Counted from the stretch's first letter, positions 34,344 through 43,604 are shown. The stretch: 64,000 nucleotides of DNA from Zobellia amurskyensis (GCF_009725985.1 NZ_RCNR01000006.1:1-64000), one strand, 5' to 3'. Made by a program: numbers and translations. Notes: generated by a model not told the origin, from the letters alone.

Positions 34344-35381
34344 ATGAAAAAGCATAATAGAGGTAGGAATTGGGGACTACGGTTATCCATTTTCGCCATA
34401 ATTGCCTTCCTCTTTTATGCCTGTGCATCAGTACCAAAATTATCTGACGAGACGGAATCATTAATCAAAACGGTTATCCAAGAACCTTTGCCCGAAATGG
34501 TAAAGGGCAAAACAGGATTTGCCATTTCTGACGGCTGGAAAATTTGGTATGAACGCATCCCATCTAAAGCCTCTAAAAAAGGTACTGTTTTATTGGTAAT
34601 GGGTGCCGCAAACGATGCACTAACATGGCCACCAAGTTTTATTTCAAAATTCACCGGTGCCGGTTATGATGTTATACGCTACGACCATAGAGGCACAGGT
34701 TTGACCCAGCGGCTGAAAAAAACCGATAAAGACTATACGCTTGCCAGCATGGCCAATGACCCCATTGCAATTCTGGATAGTTTACATATTGAAAAGGCCC
34801 ATATTATTGGCGTTTCCATGGGAGGTATGATTTCGCAGATTGCCGTGATTCAACAAGAAAAACGTTTTCAAAGTCTTACCTCGATCATGTCATCGGCAGA
34901 TTTGTTCGATTCTACATTACCGACTCCATCACCGGAAGTTCTTCCAAAAATGGTGAGTGCCGTACTAAAATATGGTTTTTTTGGCGGCAAAAAAGCTCAA
35001 ATGAAACTTCAATTTGTACAAAAGAGAATATTAATGGGAGAGGCCACAGGTCCTATAGCCAGTAAGCCTTTAGCGGAAGCTGCTCTTTACAATATTGAAA
35101 AGAGGGATGGCTTTCATTTTATTGCGGGAAGACAACATCAAAAAGCGATTGAGACCGCTGAACCCAGATATGATGGACTATCAAAATTGAAGGTGCCCGT
35201 GCTTATAATTCATGGAGAGCAAGACCCTGTTATACCCATTGCACATGGAAAAAAAATGGCGAAAATAATCCCAAATGCGGATAGTTTATGGGTAGATAAT
35301 ATGGGACACGATTTGCCTGATGCAGAAATAGACCTCATCAGTACCAAAATTCTGAAAACAGTAGAAGAAAAGAGTTTTTAA
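34344..35381 (+). CDS. Alpha/beta hydrolase, probable lipoprotein
   Basis: 345-aa protein. A basic N-terminus and hydrophobic stretch end in LFYAC, an imperfect lipobox with Cys27. The hydrolase fold shows the oxyanion strand VLLVMGAAN, YDHRGTGLT, nucleophile elbow GVSMGG (Ser158), acid region IHGEQDPVIP and the late His in MGHDLP. Esterase or lipase-like activity is likely; substrate unknown. Starts 9 bp after thiL, so may be co-transcribed. Confidence 0.85.
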   Translation: MKKHNRGRNWGLRLSIFAIIAFLFYACASVPKLSDETESLIKTVIQEPLPEMVKGKTGFAISDGWKIWYERIPSKASKKGTVLLVMGAANDALTWPPSFISKFTGAGYDVIRYDHRGTGLTQRLKKTDKDYTLASMANDPIAILDSLHIEKAHIIGVSMGGMISQIAVIQQEKRFQSLTSIMSSADLFDSTLPTPSPEVLPKMVSAVLKYGFFGGKKAQMKLQFVQKRILMGEATGPIASKPLAEAALYNIEKRDGFHFIAGRQHQKAIETAEPRYDGLSKLKVPVLIIHGEQDPVIPIAHGKKMAKIIPNADSLWVDNMGHDLPDAEIDLISTKILKTVEEKSF

Positions 35382-35529
35382 AGACCTATAAATATGAGGT
35401 TTACACCGATGTCAAACTCATATAATAACAAAAAATTCCCGAAAATAAAGGACATACCTAACTTGTACTGTTGTGGGGCGAACGACAGTGGAGAACGAGG
35501 CTGTTTCCTAAATTTCCGGAAATAAGTTT

Positions 35530-35562
35530 AAAATCCCGATGCCTATATCGGTTCAGGATTTT
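35530..35562 (-). terminator. Possible terminator of the small zinc-ribbon gene
   Basis: AAAATCC (35530-35536) and GGATTTT (35556-35562) form a 7-bp stem, with a further inner pairing CGAT/ATCG. It lies 16 bp beyond the stop of the 72-aa gene. The T-run is weak. Confidence 0.4.
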
Positions 35563-35577
35563 GGTGCCAAAGCATAG

Positions 35578-35796
35578 TTAAGCGGCATGCTCTGCTGCCC
35601 TATGTCTTTTCTGAAATATATTTTCTAAGGTTTTATTAATATCCTGCAGTTCCGGAGTAAGCGTTGAAAGGTTTCCACTTACATCTGTTGTAACTTGTTT
35701 TCCACAATGAATACATTTATACTCTTTAATGTGTAAGGTCACTTTTTTTGACACTGTGTAGTGATGGCCGAATAAACTGCAAAAAAACTTCTTCAT
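35578..35796 (-). CDS. Small zinc-ribbon-like protein (72 aa)
   Basis: 72-aa protein with a CSLFGHHY motif near the start and EYKCIHCGKQ, giving Cys6, His11/His12, Cys28 and Cys31 as a plausible zinc site. The C-terminal half is a polar helix. The pattern recalls small prophage-type or housekeeping zinc-ribbon proteins of unknown function. Its own candidate terminator and intact motif support a real gene. Confidence 0.65.
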   Translation of the reverse strand: MKKFFCSLFGHHYTVSKKVTLHIKEYKCIHCGKQVTTDVSGNLSTLTPELQDINKTLENIFQKRHRAAEHAA

Positions 35797-36182
35797 GGTT
35801 GTAGGTTTAAAAACGCATCATCGGTCCTTGGGAAACCGCTTACTGCAAAAATTTGGGTCTGATCTTTAAAATGTTTTTTAGGCACTCTTTTACTTGAACG
35901 CCATCATATCTTTTTTTATTGGATGGCGTCCTGTCATTGTACCGTTTTTTCGATGAAATACATTTTATTCGACAAACAGCACTCTTAAATCGGCCATCCC
36001 TACGTTTGTTATCAGGTGAATTTACGGTATCTTTCCGCGATTTTATCCCATTACGAATTTCACACCCATTTTTAGGTTGCCGTTCATCGAAACCGATGAA
36101 TAACCTCCTATATTTTCGATGAAGTACCTAAACCTAATAGATAGCCAGAAATGATTTGCCGTACTATTCCTAATTGCTTTTT
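35797..36182. other. Gene-free region upstream of brnQ with several TTCATCGA-type motifs
   Basis: 386 bp without a convincing gene. It contains TTCATCGA on the minus strand at about 35951-35958 and 36114-36121, and an inverted pair TTCATCG-N4-CGATGAA at about 36080-36097. The same motif recurs in other gaps and in the dispersed elements, so these are candidate regulator sites for brnQ or the small gene. Confidence 0.5.
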
Positions 36183-37481
36183 ATGCTAACTAAGGAAACT
36201 AAAGAGGTTCTCGTAACCGCGTTTGCCCTGTTCTCTTTATTCTTTGGGGCAGGTAATCTTATACTGCCACCGTTGCTAGGCAACAAGTCCGGTGAACTGT
36301 GGTGGTTGGTTGCACTAGGTTTTTGTGCTTCCGCAGTGCTCATACCTATTATGGGAATTATGGCACACGCTAAATTGCAGGGTACTATTTTTGACTTCGG
36401 AAAAAAAGTATCTCCCACTTTTAGTCTTATCTATTCCTTACTTATTTATGCCATATCAATTAGCCTACCCTCACCACGTACCGCAGCGGTCACGCATGAA
36501 ATGGCAATCCAACCATTTTTTGACTCACCACCACTATTAACTAGCATTGTATATTTTTCGCTGGTATTTGTATTTGTTATTAATCGCTCAAAAATCTTGA
36601 ATATTCTCGGAAAGCTTTTAACGCCGGCTATCATCCTGATTTTATTCCTCATAATAGGTACAGCTTTATTTTCTTATGATTTTGCTTTCGGTGATACTGT
36701 ATTTCAGAACCCTTTTTCAGATGGTATTCTTGAAGGCTATCAAACTTTTGACGCCATTGGCGCAGTGGTAGTGGGCGGTGTAATTATTATTTCAATCAAC
36801 TTGAAGAAAAAAGAAGCTACCTATGAAGAAAAGAAAGTTCTGATCAGACGTTCAGGTTGGCTAGCAGGTCTTAGCTTATTCCTAATCTATGCGGGTCTTA
36901 TAGTTACTGGGGCTTTAATGCACGGAGAATTCAATGCCGATATTTCGCGAACTGCATTATTAAGTGGCATAAGTACAAAAACGCTGGGAGGAACTGCCAA
37001 TCTATTCTTAAGCATTCTAGTAAGTCTTGCTTGCTTTACCACTGCCGTGGGGATTGTAACCGGTACGGCAGATTTTATAAAATACAGGTTTCACGATTCA
37101 CACGCGGTATATTTAACTACCGCCATACTGGGTTGTATTTTAGGGGTGGTCATGGGCCAATTTAATGTGGGATACATTATTGCTGTAGCCCTACCCGCCC
37201 TAATGTTTATTTATCCGATTACTATTGTGCTTATTCTTTTAAATATAGTGCCGGATAAATTGGCTTCCGAAAAGGTGTTTAGAGCAGTGGTCATTACTAC
37301 CATAATTTTCAGTATTCCTGATTTTCTAGGAAGTATTGGTTTTACAGAAGCTCTATCCAATATTCAAAAAATTATTCCTTTAAGCGGTTATAGCCTAGGA
37401 TGGGTATTGCCGGCAGGAGTGGTTTTTGTAATTGCGAATTTGCTCCATAAGAACAACCCTAAAACCACCCCAGCCAGCTAA
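36183..37481 (+). CDS. brnQ: Branched-chain amino acid transport system II carrier protein
   Basis: 432 aa from ATG 36183 (a TTG three codons earlier is possible). About twelve hydrophobic segments span the protein; FALFSLFFGAGNLILPP near the start and DAIGAVVVGGVIII are typical of BrnQ/LivJ-type sodium- or proton-coupled importers of Leu, Ile and Val. Converges with the aminopeptidase gene 8 bp beyond its stop. Confidence 0.93.
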   Translation: MLTKETKEVLVTAFALFSLFFGAGNLILPPLLGNKSGELWWLVALGFCASAVLIPIMGIMAHAKLQGTIFDFGKKVSPTFSLIYSLLIYAISISLPSPRTAAVTHEMAIQPFFDSPPLLTSIVYFSLVFVFVINRSKILNILGKLLTPAIILILFLIIGTALFSYDFAFGDTVFQNPFSDGILEGYQTFDAIGAVVVGGVIIISINLKKKEATYEEKKVLIRRSGWLAGLSLFLIYAGLIVTGALMHGEFNADISRTALLSGISTKTLGGTANLFLSILVSLACFTTAVGIVTGTADFIKYRFHDSHAVYLTTAILGCILGVVMGQFNVGYIIAVALPALMFIYPITIVLILLNIVPDKLASEKVFRAVVITTIIFSIPDFLGSIGFTEALSNIQKIIPLSGYSLGWVLPAGVVFVIANLLHKNNPKTTPAS

Positions 37482-37489
37482 TACATTTA

Positions 37490-38782
37490 TTACTTATTCA
37501 TCAACTCTTCAATTTCCTCAACTTCAATAGGAATATTGGCCATTAAGTTAAACGGTTCTCCTTTTTCTTGAATCACCACATCATCCTCTATACGGATGCC
37601 CATTTTTTCCTCTGGGATATAGATGCCGGGCTCCACGGTAAAGACCATATTGGCTTCCATAGGCTTTTTCAGTTCTCCGTAATCGTGAGTATTCAATCCA
37701 ATATGGTGACTAGTGCCATGCATGAAGTATTTTTTATAGGCCGGCCAATCCTTGTTCTCGTTCTGAACATCGGCTTTATCCAATAAGCCCAAACCTAAAA
37801 GTTCAGAAGTCATCAGTTTTCCACATTCAACATGATAGTCTGCCCAAATTGTACCCGGTACAAGCATTTTAGTCACTTCGTTCTTTACGCGAAGAACAGC
37901 TTCATAAACTTCTTTTTGTCGCGAGGTGAATTTTCCATTTACAGGAATCGTTCGGGTTAAATCGGAGGAATAATTGGCGTATTCCGCCGCGGTATCCATC
38001 AAAATTAAATCGCCACTTTTACACTGTTGGTTGTTTTCAACATAATGTAGAACATTGGCATTATTACCCGATGCGATTATGGGCGAATATGCAAAACCCT
38101 TAGAACGGTTGCGAATGAATTCATGCAGTAATTCCGCCTCGATCTCGTATTCCCATACGCCAGGCTTCGTAAAGCTCAACACACGACGGAACCCTTTATC
38201 CGTAATGTTACATGCCGTTTGCATCAGTTCTATTTCCTCCGGTTCCTTTACGCCTCTTATCTTTTGTAAGATGGGGTTGCTCTTGGCTACCTTGTGCGCA
38301 GGGAACTTTTGCTTACAGTCAATTATAAAGCGGTCCTCACGTGTTTGTGTTTCAACGGCCTGTCTGTAGTGTTCATTGGTGTTAAAGTAGATAGTATCTG
38401 CCTCGGTCATCAAATCAAAGAGTACCTTGTCAAAATCTTGCAACCAATAAACTGTTTCAATTCCTGAAACTTCCGTAGCTTTCTCTTTGGTTAATTTTTC
38501 TCCTTCCCAAACCGCAATGTGGGCATTGGTCTCTCTTACGAAAAGTATTTCGCGGTGCTTCTTTGACAGCGCATCAGGAAACAGTACTAGTATGGTTTCT
38601 TCTTGATCCGCACCACTTAAATAAAACAAATCTCTATGTTGTTCAAAGGGTAATGTACTATCTGCACCTATTGGATAAATATCATTAGAATTAAAAACTG
38701 CAATGCTTTTTGGTTGCATCGCTGCCATAAATTTCTTTCTATTTTTAATAAATAGACTACTCTTGATTTGATCGTACTTCAT
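37490..38782 (-). CDS. Xaa-Pro aminopeptidase (aminopeptidase P family, M24)
   Basis: 430 aa from ATG 38782 (MKYDQIKSSLF); the longer frame starts with a GTG inside the promoter. The N-terminal creatinase-like domain is followed by the M24 pita-bread domain with the metal ligands visible in LILMDTAAEY and SSDLTRTIPV (two Asp), HGTSHHIGLNTHD (His), EPGIYIP and RIEDDVVI (two Glu). Removes N-terminal residues next to proline. Own promoter at 38801-38830. Confidence 0.93.
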   Translation of the reverse strand: MKYDQIKSSLFIKNRKKFMAAMQPKSIAVFNSNDIYPIGADSTLPFEQHRDLFYLSGADQEETILVLFPDALSKKHREILFVRETNAHIAVWEGEKLTKEKATEVSGIETVYWLQDFDKVLFDLMTEADTIYFNTNEHYRQAVETQTREDRFIIDCKQKFPAHKVAKSNPILQKIRGVKEPEEIELMQTACNITDKGFRRVLSFTKPGVWEYEIEAELLHEFIRNRSKGFAYSPIIASGNNANVLHYVENNQQCKSGDLILMDTAAEYANYSSDLTRTIPVNGKFTSRQKEVYEAVLRVKNEVTKMLVPGTIWADYHVECGKLMTSELLGLGLLDKADVQNENKDWPAYKKYFMHGTSHHIGLNTHDYGELKKPMEANMVFTVEPGIYIPEEKMGIRIEDDVVIQEKGEPFNLMANIPIEVEEIEELMNK

Positions 38783-38800
38783 ATCAATTTTGAATTTTAT

Positions 38801-38830
38801 CAAAATTAAGGATTTACGAGAACTCACAAA
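38801..38830 (-). promoter_or_regulatory. Promoter of the aminopeptidase P gene
   Basis: The minus strand reads TTTG (38830-38827), 18 bp, then TAATTTTG (38808-38801): both elements of the Bacteroidota consensus at usual spacing, about 20 bp before the ATG. Confidence 0.7.
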
Positions 38831-38835
38831 TGGTA

Positions 38836-38869
38836 AGACCCCAAAGGTTTGTTAAAACCTTTGGGGTCT
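38836..38869. repeat. Perfect 15-bp palindromic repeat
   Basis: AGACCCCAAAGGTTT (38836-38850) is followed after GTTA by its exact reverse complement (38855-38869). It lies in a divergent intergenic region upstream of both neighbours, so it is not a normal terminator, and no long T-run follows. Palindromes of this kind (GACC...AAAGGTTT) look like REP-type dispersed repeats (inference). Confidence 0.7.
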
Positions 38870-39151
38870 CTAATTAAAGTTGGTTATGTTACTTGTCCTT
38901 AAACCTGTGGTAAATAGGTCAAATATTTTAAGGTTATAAAGGCATAAAAGTGACTTACCTATTATTTCCTTTTGAATAAATTAACAAAAATTTAAGTTAC
39001 AATACAATAGAATGCGTGATTATTAACGGTTTTAGCGTTAACTGTTATCTTATTGGGGTTAACCTGTAAGTTTAATCTGTAATTTAAGGCTGTCGCCCAT
39101 ACTTTATAATTCAGTTTTGCTAACTTTCCTTTACAAAGAAAACCCATTTTC
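38870..39151. other. Gap upstream of the BNR-repeat protein gene
   Basis: 282 bp, AT-rich, without a coding frame. TAACG and CGTTA half-sites occur around 39024-39040, and GTTAAC is repeated nearby; I cannot assign a promoter with confidence. Confidence 0.45.
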
Positions 39152-42016
39152 ATGAAATTTTTCATCCTTCCTTCCCTTTTGCTTTTTTGGTCAATTAGCA
39201 GTGGACAAATAAAATCTACTTCAAAAGAAGACGTTCAGCATGCGCTTCAGCTTAAAAAGAAAATGGCTGCCAATTCTCTGGTAAAACATATAAAATTAGA
39301 AAGTATTGGACCATCTGTAATGAGTGGTAGAGTGGTTGATTTAGATGTCAACCCAAATAACCCAATTGAATTTTATGTAGCCTATGCCAGCGGAGGATTA
39401 TGGTACACCAATAATAACGGAACATCGTTCTCTCCCATTATGGACAACTCAGAAACTCAAAACATTGGCGATATTGCCGTGCATTGGGAAACCGGTACTA
39501 TATGGGTGGGAACCGGTGAAAACAATGCCTCCAGGTCTTCCTATGCCGGGGTGGGCATTCTAAAATCTAACGATCAAGGAAAAACATGGGAGAATATGGG
39601 ATTGGAAGATGCTCACCATATTGGACGTATCCTTATAAATAATGAAAATCCAGACGAAGTTGTGATAGGTGCTACAGGGCATCTGTATTCTCCAAACACA
39701 GAAAGAGGTATTTACAAAACTATAGACGGTGGCAAAACGTGGAAAAGAATATTATTCATAAGTGATACGGCTGGAATAATAGATATTGCCCAGGCACCTG
39801 ACAATTTTAAAATTCTCTACGCTTCAGCATGGGAAAAAGATAGAAAAGCATGGGATTTTCTTGGAAGCGGAAATGACTCGGACATTTACAAAAGTAATGA
39901 TGGCGGAAGTTCATGGGTCAGAATTTCTAATAATGGAAGTGGTTTTCCCACTGGTTATGGCGTTGGCCGTATTGGTTTGGCCGTATTTGATGAAACAACA
40001 GTGTATGCTTTTCTAGACAATCAGGAACATCGGGAGAAAACCGAAATCCCAGAAAAAAAATCCAATGAACTGTCAAAAGAAGATTTTGAGTCGATGTCAG
40101 AAACGGATTTTCTAAAACTTGATGACAAGAAGCTGAATGCCTTTCTGAAAACAAATAATTTTCAAGAAAAATACCGCGCCGAAAATGTGAAGCAGATGAT
40201 ACGCAGCGGTGTGGCCAAACCCATTGATATAACCAAATACCTAGAAAATGCAAACACCTCATTATTCAATACTCCGGTTATCGGTGCCGAAGTTTACCGA
40301 AGTAACGATGGAGGAAAAACATGGCAAAAACAGAATGAAGATTACATTGATGGTCTATTATATAGTTACGGCTACTACTTTGGCGAAATACGGGTAGACC
40401 CCAATGATGTAAATAAAGTATATTTAGGAGGTGTACCCATTATAAAATCCTCAGATGGCGGAAAAACGTTTACTTCTATCAGCAGAGAAAATGTTCATGC
40501 AGATCATCATGCGCTTTGGGTCAATCCAAAAATGCCCGGACATTTAATAAATGGAAACGATGGCGGTGTTAATATTACGTATGATGATGGTGCCCATTGG
40601 ATCAAAAGCAACTCACCCAATGTTGGTCAGTTTTACGCCATAAATGTAGATAACCAAGAACCGTATCATGTATATGGAGGTCTTCAGGACAATGGAGTTT
40701 GGGAAGGACCCCACAATGCCGAGGAAAATAGCAAATGGCACCAAACAGGGGATTATCCCTGGAAATCACTAATGGGCGGTGACGGCATGCAAATAGAAAT
40801 TGATAACCGAAACCATAATACGGTCTATACAGGATATCAATTTGGCAATTATTATAGGATTGATAAGAATAGCGGAAAGCGATATTATATTCAACCTAAA
40901 CATGAATTGGGCGAGGCACCGTACCGATTTAATTGGCAAACTCCTATTCAACTTTCCCCCCACAATCAAGATATTCTTTACTTCGGAAGCAATAAATTAC
41001 ACCGCTCCATGAACCAAGGGGATGACTGGGAGGTCATTTCTCCGGACTTGACTCGTGGCGGCAAGAAAGGCAATGTTGCCTATGGCACACTAACAACCAT
41101 TTCCGAGTCTCCATTTGCCTTTGGCCTTTTGTACGCGGGAAGCGATGACGGACTTGTACATATTTCAAAAGACGGAGGAAGCAACTGGGAGAACATTTCA
41201 AAAAACATAGACAAAGTTCAAACGGATGCCAAGCTTTGGGTGAGCCGTGTAGTCGCTTCCAAACATAAAAAGGAGCGTGTGTATGTTTGTCTCAATGGGT
41301 ACCGGTGGGATGATTTTACACCCTATATTTTTAGGAGCGATGATTATGGAAAAAGCTGGTCAACCCTTTCCACAGTTATTCCTACGGCTGCAGTCAACGT
41401 AATTATTGAAGACCCTGAAAACGAAAACCTTTTATTTGCGGGCACGGACAATGGCCTTTATGTTTCTTTTGACCAAGGGCTCTCTTGGGAAGTTTTCCAA
41501 AACGGAATGCCCAATGTGGCCGTTCATGATTTAGTAATTCAACCGGAAGCCAAACATCTTTTGGTTGGCACGCACGGGCGAAGCATCTACAAAGCGGATA
41601 TTTCCGTTTTACAAAAAATGACACCAGAATTGCTCCAGAAAGAGTTAGTTGTTTTTGACATAAATGACATCAAACACTCTAAAAGTTGGGGCAACCCGCC
41701 AAATACTTGGGCAAAAGCCAACACTCCTGGCCTTGATATTACTTTTTACAGTCCTCAACCCAACTCGTACGAAGCAGTGATTAAATCTGACGAAGGTATT
41801 ATAGTAAGTCAAACTGAATTAAAAGCAGATAAGGGGTTCAATATATTATCATACGATTTGGCTTTTTCAGAAACCGGGCAAGCATCATATACAAAAAAGA
41901 AGAAAACCGACTTAAAAGCCGCTAAAGACGGAAAGACCTATTTACCTAAAGGAAAGTATACCGTACAGTTAAAAGGAAAAGGAAACCCATCAAAAGTGAC
42001 TTTTACTATTGACTGA
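39152..42016 (+). CDS. Large secreted BNR/Asp-box (sortilin-like) beta-propeller protein
   Basis: 954-aa exported protein with a signal peptide (FILPSLLLFWSISSGQ). At least eight Asp-box motifs of the type S-x-D-x-G-x-T/S-W are spread over it (SNDQGKTW, TIDGGKTW, SNDGGSSW, SNDGGKTW, SSDGGKTF, SMNQGDDW, SKDGGSNW, SDDYGKSW, SFDQGLSW), indicating one or two beta-propellers as in VPS10/sialidase-type folds. Often annotated 'glycosyl hydrolase', but no catalytic residues are identifiable, so a binding role is equally possible. The C-terminal ~130 residues look like a separate beta domain. Ends at the strong terminator 42034-42067. Confidence 0.85.
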   Translation: MKFFILPSLLLFWSISSGQIKSTSKEDVQHALQLKKKMAANSLVKHIKLESIGPSVMSGRVVDLDVNPNNPIEFYVAYASGGLWYTNNNGTSFSPIMDNSETQNIGDIAVHWETGTIWVGTGENNASRSSYAGVGILKSNDQGKTWENMGLEDAHHIGRILINNENPDEVVIGATGHLYSPNTERGIYKTIDGGKTWKRILFISDTAGIIDIAQAPDNFKILYASAWEKDRKAWDFLGSGNDSDIYKSNDGGSSWVRISNNGSGFPTGYGVGRIGLAVFDETTVYAFLDNQEHREKTEIPEKKSNELSKEDFESMSETDFLKLDDKKLNAFLKTNNFQEKYRAENVKQMIRSGVAKPIDITKYLENANTSLFNTPVIGAEVYRSNDGGKTWQKQNEDYIDGLLYSYGYYFGEIRVDPNDVNKVYLGGVPIIKSSDGGKTFTSISRENVHADHHALWVNPKMPGHLINGNDGGVNITYDDGAHWIKSNSPNVGQFYAINVDNQEPYHVYGGLQDNGVWEGPHNAEENSKWHQTGDYPWKSLMGGDGMQIEIDNRNHNTVYTGYQFGNYYRIDKNSGKRYYIQPKHELGEAPYRFNWQTPIQLSPHNQDILYFGSNKLHRSMNQGDDWEVISPDLTRGGKKGNVAYGTLTTISESPFAFGLLYAGSDDGLVHISKDGGSNWENISKNIDKVQTDAKLWVSRVVASKHKKERVYVCLNGYRWDDFTPYIFRSDDYGKSWSTLSTVIPTAAVNVIIEDPENENLLFAGTDNGLYVSFDQGLSWEVFQNGMPNVAVHDLVIQPEAKHLLVGTHGRSIYKADISVLQKMTPELLQKELVVFDINDIKHSKSWGNPPNTWAKANTPGLDITFYSPQPNSYEAVIKSDEGIIVSQTELKADKGFNILSYDLAFSETGQASYTKKKKTDLKAAKDGKTYLPKGKYTVQLKGKGNPSKVTFTID

Positions 42017-42033
42017 TTAAGACAATAGAACAC

Positions 42034-42067
42034 AAAAAAAAGGGCCCCGAATCGGGGCCCTTTTTTT
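42034..42067. terminator. Strong bidirectional terminator: BNR gene (plus) and element copy 4 (minus)
   Basis: GGGCCCCGA (42042-42050) mirrors TCGGGGCCC (42052-42060), flanked by A-run and T-run, so it can act in both directions. It ends the BNR gene transcript and forms the 3' end of the inverted element copy. Confidence 0.88.
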
Positions 42068-42303
42068 AAGTAGGTTTTTTTGATTTTCCGGTGGGGACCG
42101 GTATTTCTTGTAAGCTTCTGTAGGTTAAGTAGCGGACTTGGGATTCGTTACTTGTTTCGGTTAAGTTCTAGGGCGATTTGGGGTCATTACTATCACTTAA
42201 TTACACTGTAAACTTACTGCTGTTTTCTCTTCTGTCTAAAATATTGTTGTGAACCCACCCAACTCTGTTGTGAAAAATACAAGAGACTCATTTCATCGAT
42301 AAA
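42034..42303 (-). repeat. Dispersed element, copy 4 (inverted); candidate small-RNA unit
   Basis: Read on the minus strand: TTTATCG box starting at 42303, CACAACA at 42272-42266 and again at 42251-42245 (21 bp apart), TATTTTAG at 42243-42236 in the -7 position, the leader AGTGTAATTAAGTGATAG, then GACCCCAAATCG, ACCGAAACAAGTAACGAA, TCCCAAGTCCG, CCTACTTAA, and the terminator. Transcript about 195 nt. Relative to copy 1 there is a one-base deletion just after GACCCCAAATCG, so the short reading frame of copy 1 is broken here. Confidence 0.75.
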
Positions 42304-42343
42304 ATGCTATCAAGCGTAACATAAATTTCCCAAAATCAAGAAT

Positions 42344-42374
42344 AAAAAAAAGCCCCCACAAACTGCGGGGGCTT
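42344..42374 (-). terminator. Terminator of the PfpI gene
   Basis: On the minus strand AAGCCCCC (42374-42367) pairs with GGGGGCTT (42357-42350) around a 9-nt loop, followed by a T-run of eight. It lies 32 bp beyond the gene's stop. Confidence 0.88.
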
Positions 42375-42405
42375 AACATTTATATCAATTTACTACGCAT
42401 CACTC

Positions 42406-42951
42406 TTATGCGTGCTGCTCTTCATGCTTACCTTCTTTGATTTCTTCAATCAATTTAGAATTAAAGGCCGGTAAATCATCCGGATTTCTACTTGTTACAA
42501 AACCTTGGTCAACTACCACTTCTTCATCTACCCAGTTTGCTCCAGCATTTACCAAATCATCCTTAATAGAATTAAAACTAGTCATTTTACGACCTTTTAC
42601 CACATCCGCACTAATTAGTGTCCAAGCCGCATGACATATTGCCGCTACGGGCTTCTCTTGCTTAAAAAAGTCTCTTACAAAGGTTAATACTTTCTCTTCT
42701 CTTCTAAGTTTATCCGGGTTGATAACTCCACCTGGTAACATTAATGCATTATAGTCTTCTGCCGTTACCTGATCCAAAGTTTTATCCACTTTATATGAGT
42801 TAGACCAATTACCATCGGCCCATCCTTTTATCTCCCCTGATTCCAGACTTACGATATCTACCTTAAAGCCTTCTTTTTCCATGGCTTCCTTTGGTGATTT
42901 TAATTCGCTCTCTTCAAATCCATTTGTAGCTAAAATTGCTATCCTCTTCAT
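42406..42951 (-). CDS. DJ-1/PfpI-family protein (type 1 glutamine amidotransferase-like)
   Basis: 181-aa protein of the PfpI/YhbO-like group. The nucleophile elbow AAICHAAW holds Cys106, with Glu13/Glu14 (NGFEESE) and MLPGGVINPDKLR typical of the family. Members act in oxidative or carbonyl stress, described variously as proteases, chaperones or deglycases; the activity here is not decided by sequence. Monocistronic with a strong terminator. Confidence 0.9.
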   Translation of the reverse strand: MKRIAILATNGFEESELKSPKEAMEKEGFKVDIVSLESGEIKGWADGNWSNSYKVDKTLDQVTAEDYNALMLPGGVINPDKLRREEKVLTFVRDFFKQEKPVAAICHAAWTLISADVVKGRKMTSFNSIKDDLVNAGANWVDEEVVVDQGFVTSRNPDDLPAFNSKLIEEIKEGKHEEQHA

Positions 42952-43043
42952 ATGTATAATTTTTTAATGATTATTAATTTATTATACTGCAAGATAACAG
43001 TAGTAGACACTTAAGATTGACGGAAAACAAATAGATATTTGCT

Positions 43044-43514
43044 CTATTGATGGGATTCTAAATGTTGAGTTACTTCGGTTAAACATCGATCAAGTTCCTT
43101 CTTAATTTCGGTCTCCCAAAATCGAAACACCTTATAACCTAAGCGTTCTAGCTCTTCATTGACTTCCTCATCCCGCTGAATGTTTCTTTCTATTTTAGCA
43201 ATCCAAAATTCTCTGTTGGTCTTTACTTTGGGTTTACGTTCTTCCCAATTGTAGCCATGCCAATATTCGCCATCAATAAATATGACGGTTTTATATTTTT
43301 TTAATGCGATATCAGGCTTACCGATCAGTTTTTTGTAATCTATGCGATAGCGGTATCCGGCCGCATAAAGCGCTTTTCTAAATGCCAGTTCCGGTTTTGT
43401 GTTCTTACCCCTAATCTTACTCATGATTTTAGAGCGCTTGGGCGTAGTGTAGAAACCGGATTCTTCATTGAACCGGGGTACTTTAATACGTTCTATAGAA
43501 TAATCCTTGGGCAT
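43044..43514 (-). CDS. Very-short-patch-repair (Vsr)-type endonuclease
   Basis: 156-aa protein with the Vsr N-terminal region SKIMSKIRGKNTKPELAFRKALYAAGYRYR, the catalytic Asp68 in IGKPDIAL, and VIFIDGEYWHGYNW in place of the metal/zinc loop; the cysteine typical of classic Vsr proteins at that loop is Glu here. Vsr nicks T:G mismatches created by deamination of 5-methylcytosine. No cytosine methyltransferase gene is in the window, so it is an orphan, and an alternative role in defence or repair is possible. Confidence 0.8.
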   Translation of the reverse strand: MPKDYSIERIKVPRFNEESGFYTTPKRSKIMSKIRGKNTKPELAFRKALYAAGYRYRIDYKKLIGKPDIALKKYKTVIFIDGEYWHGYNWEERKPKVKTNREFWIAKIERNIQRDEEVNEELERLGYKVFRFWETEIKKELDRCLTEVTQHLESHQ

Positions 43515-43525
43515 ACCTTAAAATA

Positions 43526-43565
43526 ACAAAAAATCCCAAACTCCATAAAGAGGAGTTTGGGATTT
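43526..43565 (-). terminator. Terminator of the sdhCAB operon
   Basis: AAATCCCAAACTCC (43531-43544) is perfectly complementary to 43552-43565 with a 7-nt loop; on the minus strand a T-run follows. It lies 40 bp beyond the sdhB stop and 12 bp before the Vsr gene start. Confidence 0.88.
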
Positions 43566-43604
43566 CTAATATTTATAGAAGTGCAATGAGCACTTGTATG
43601 TGTT

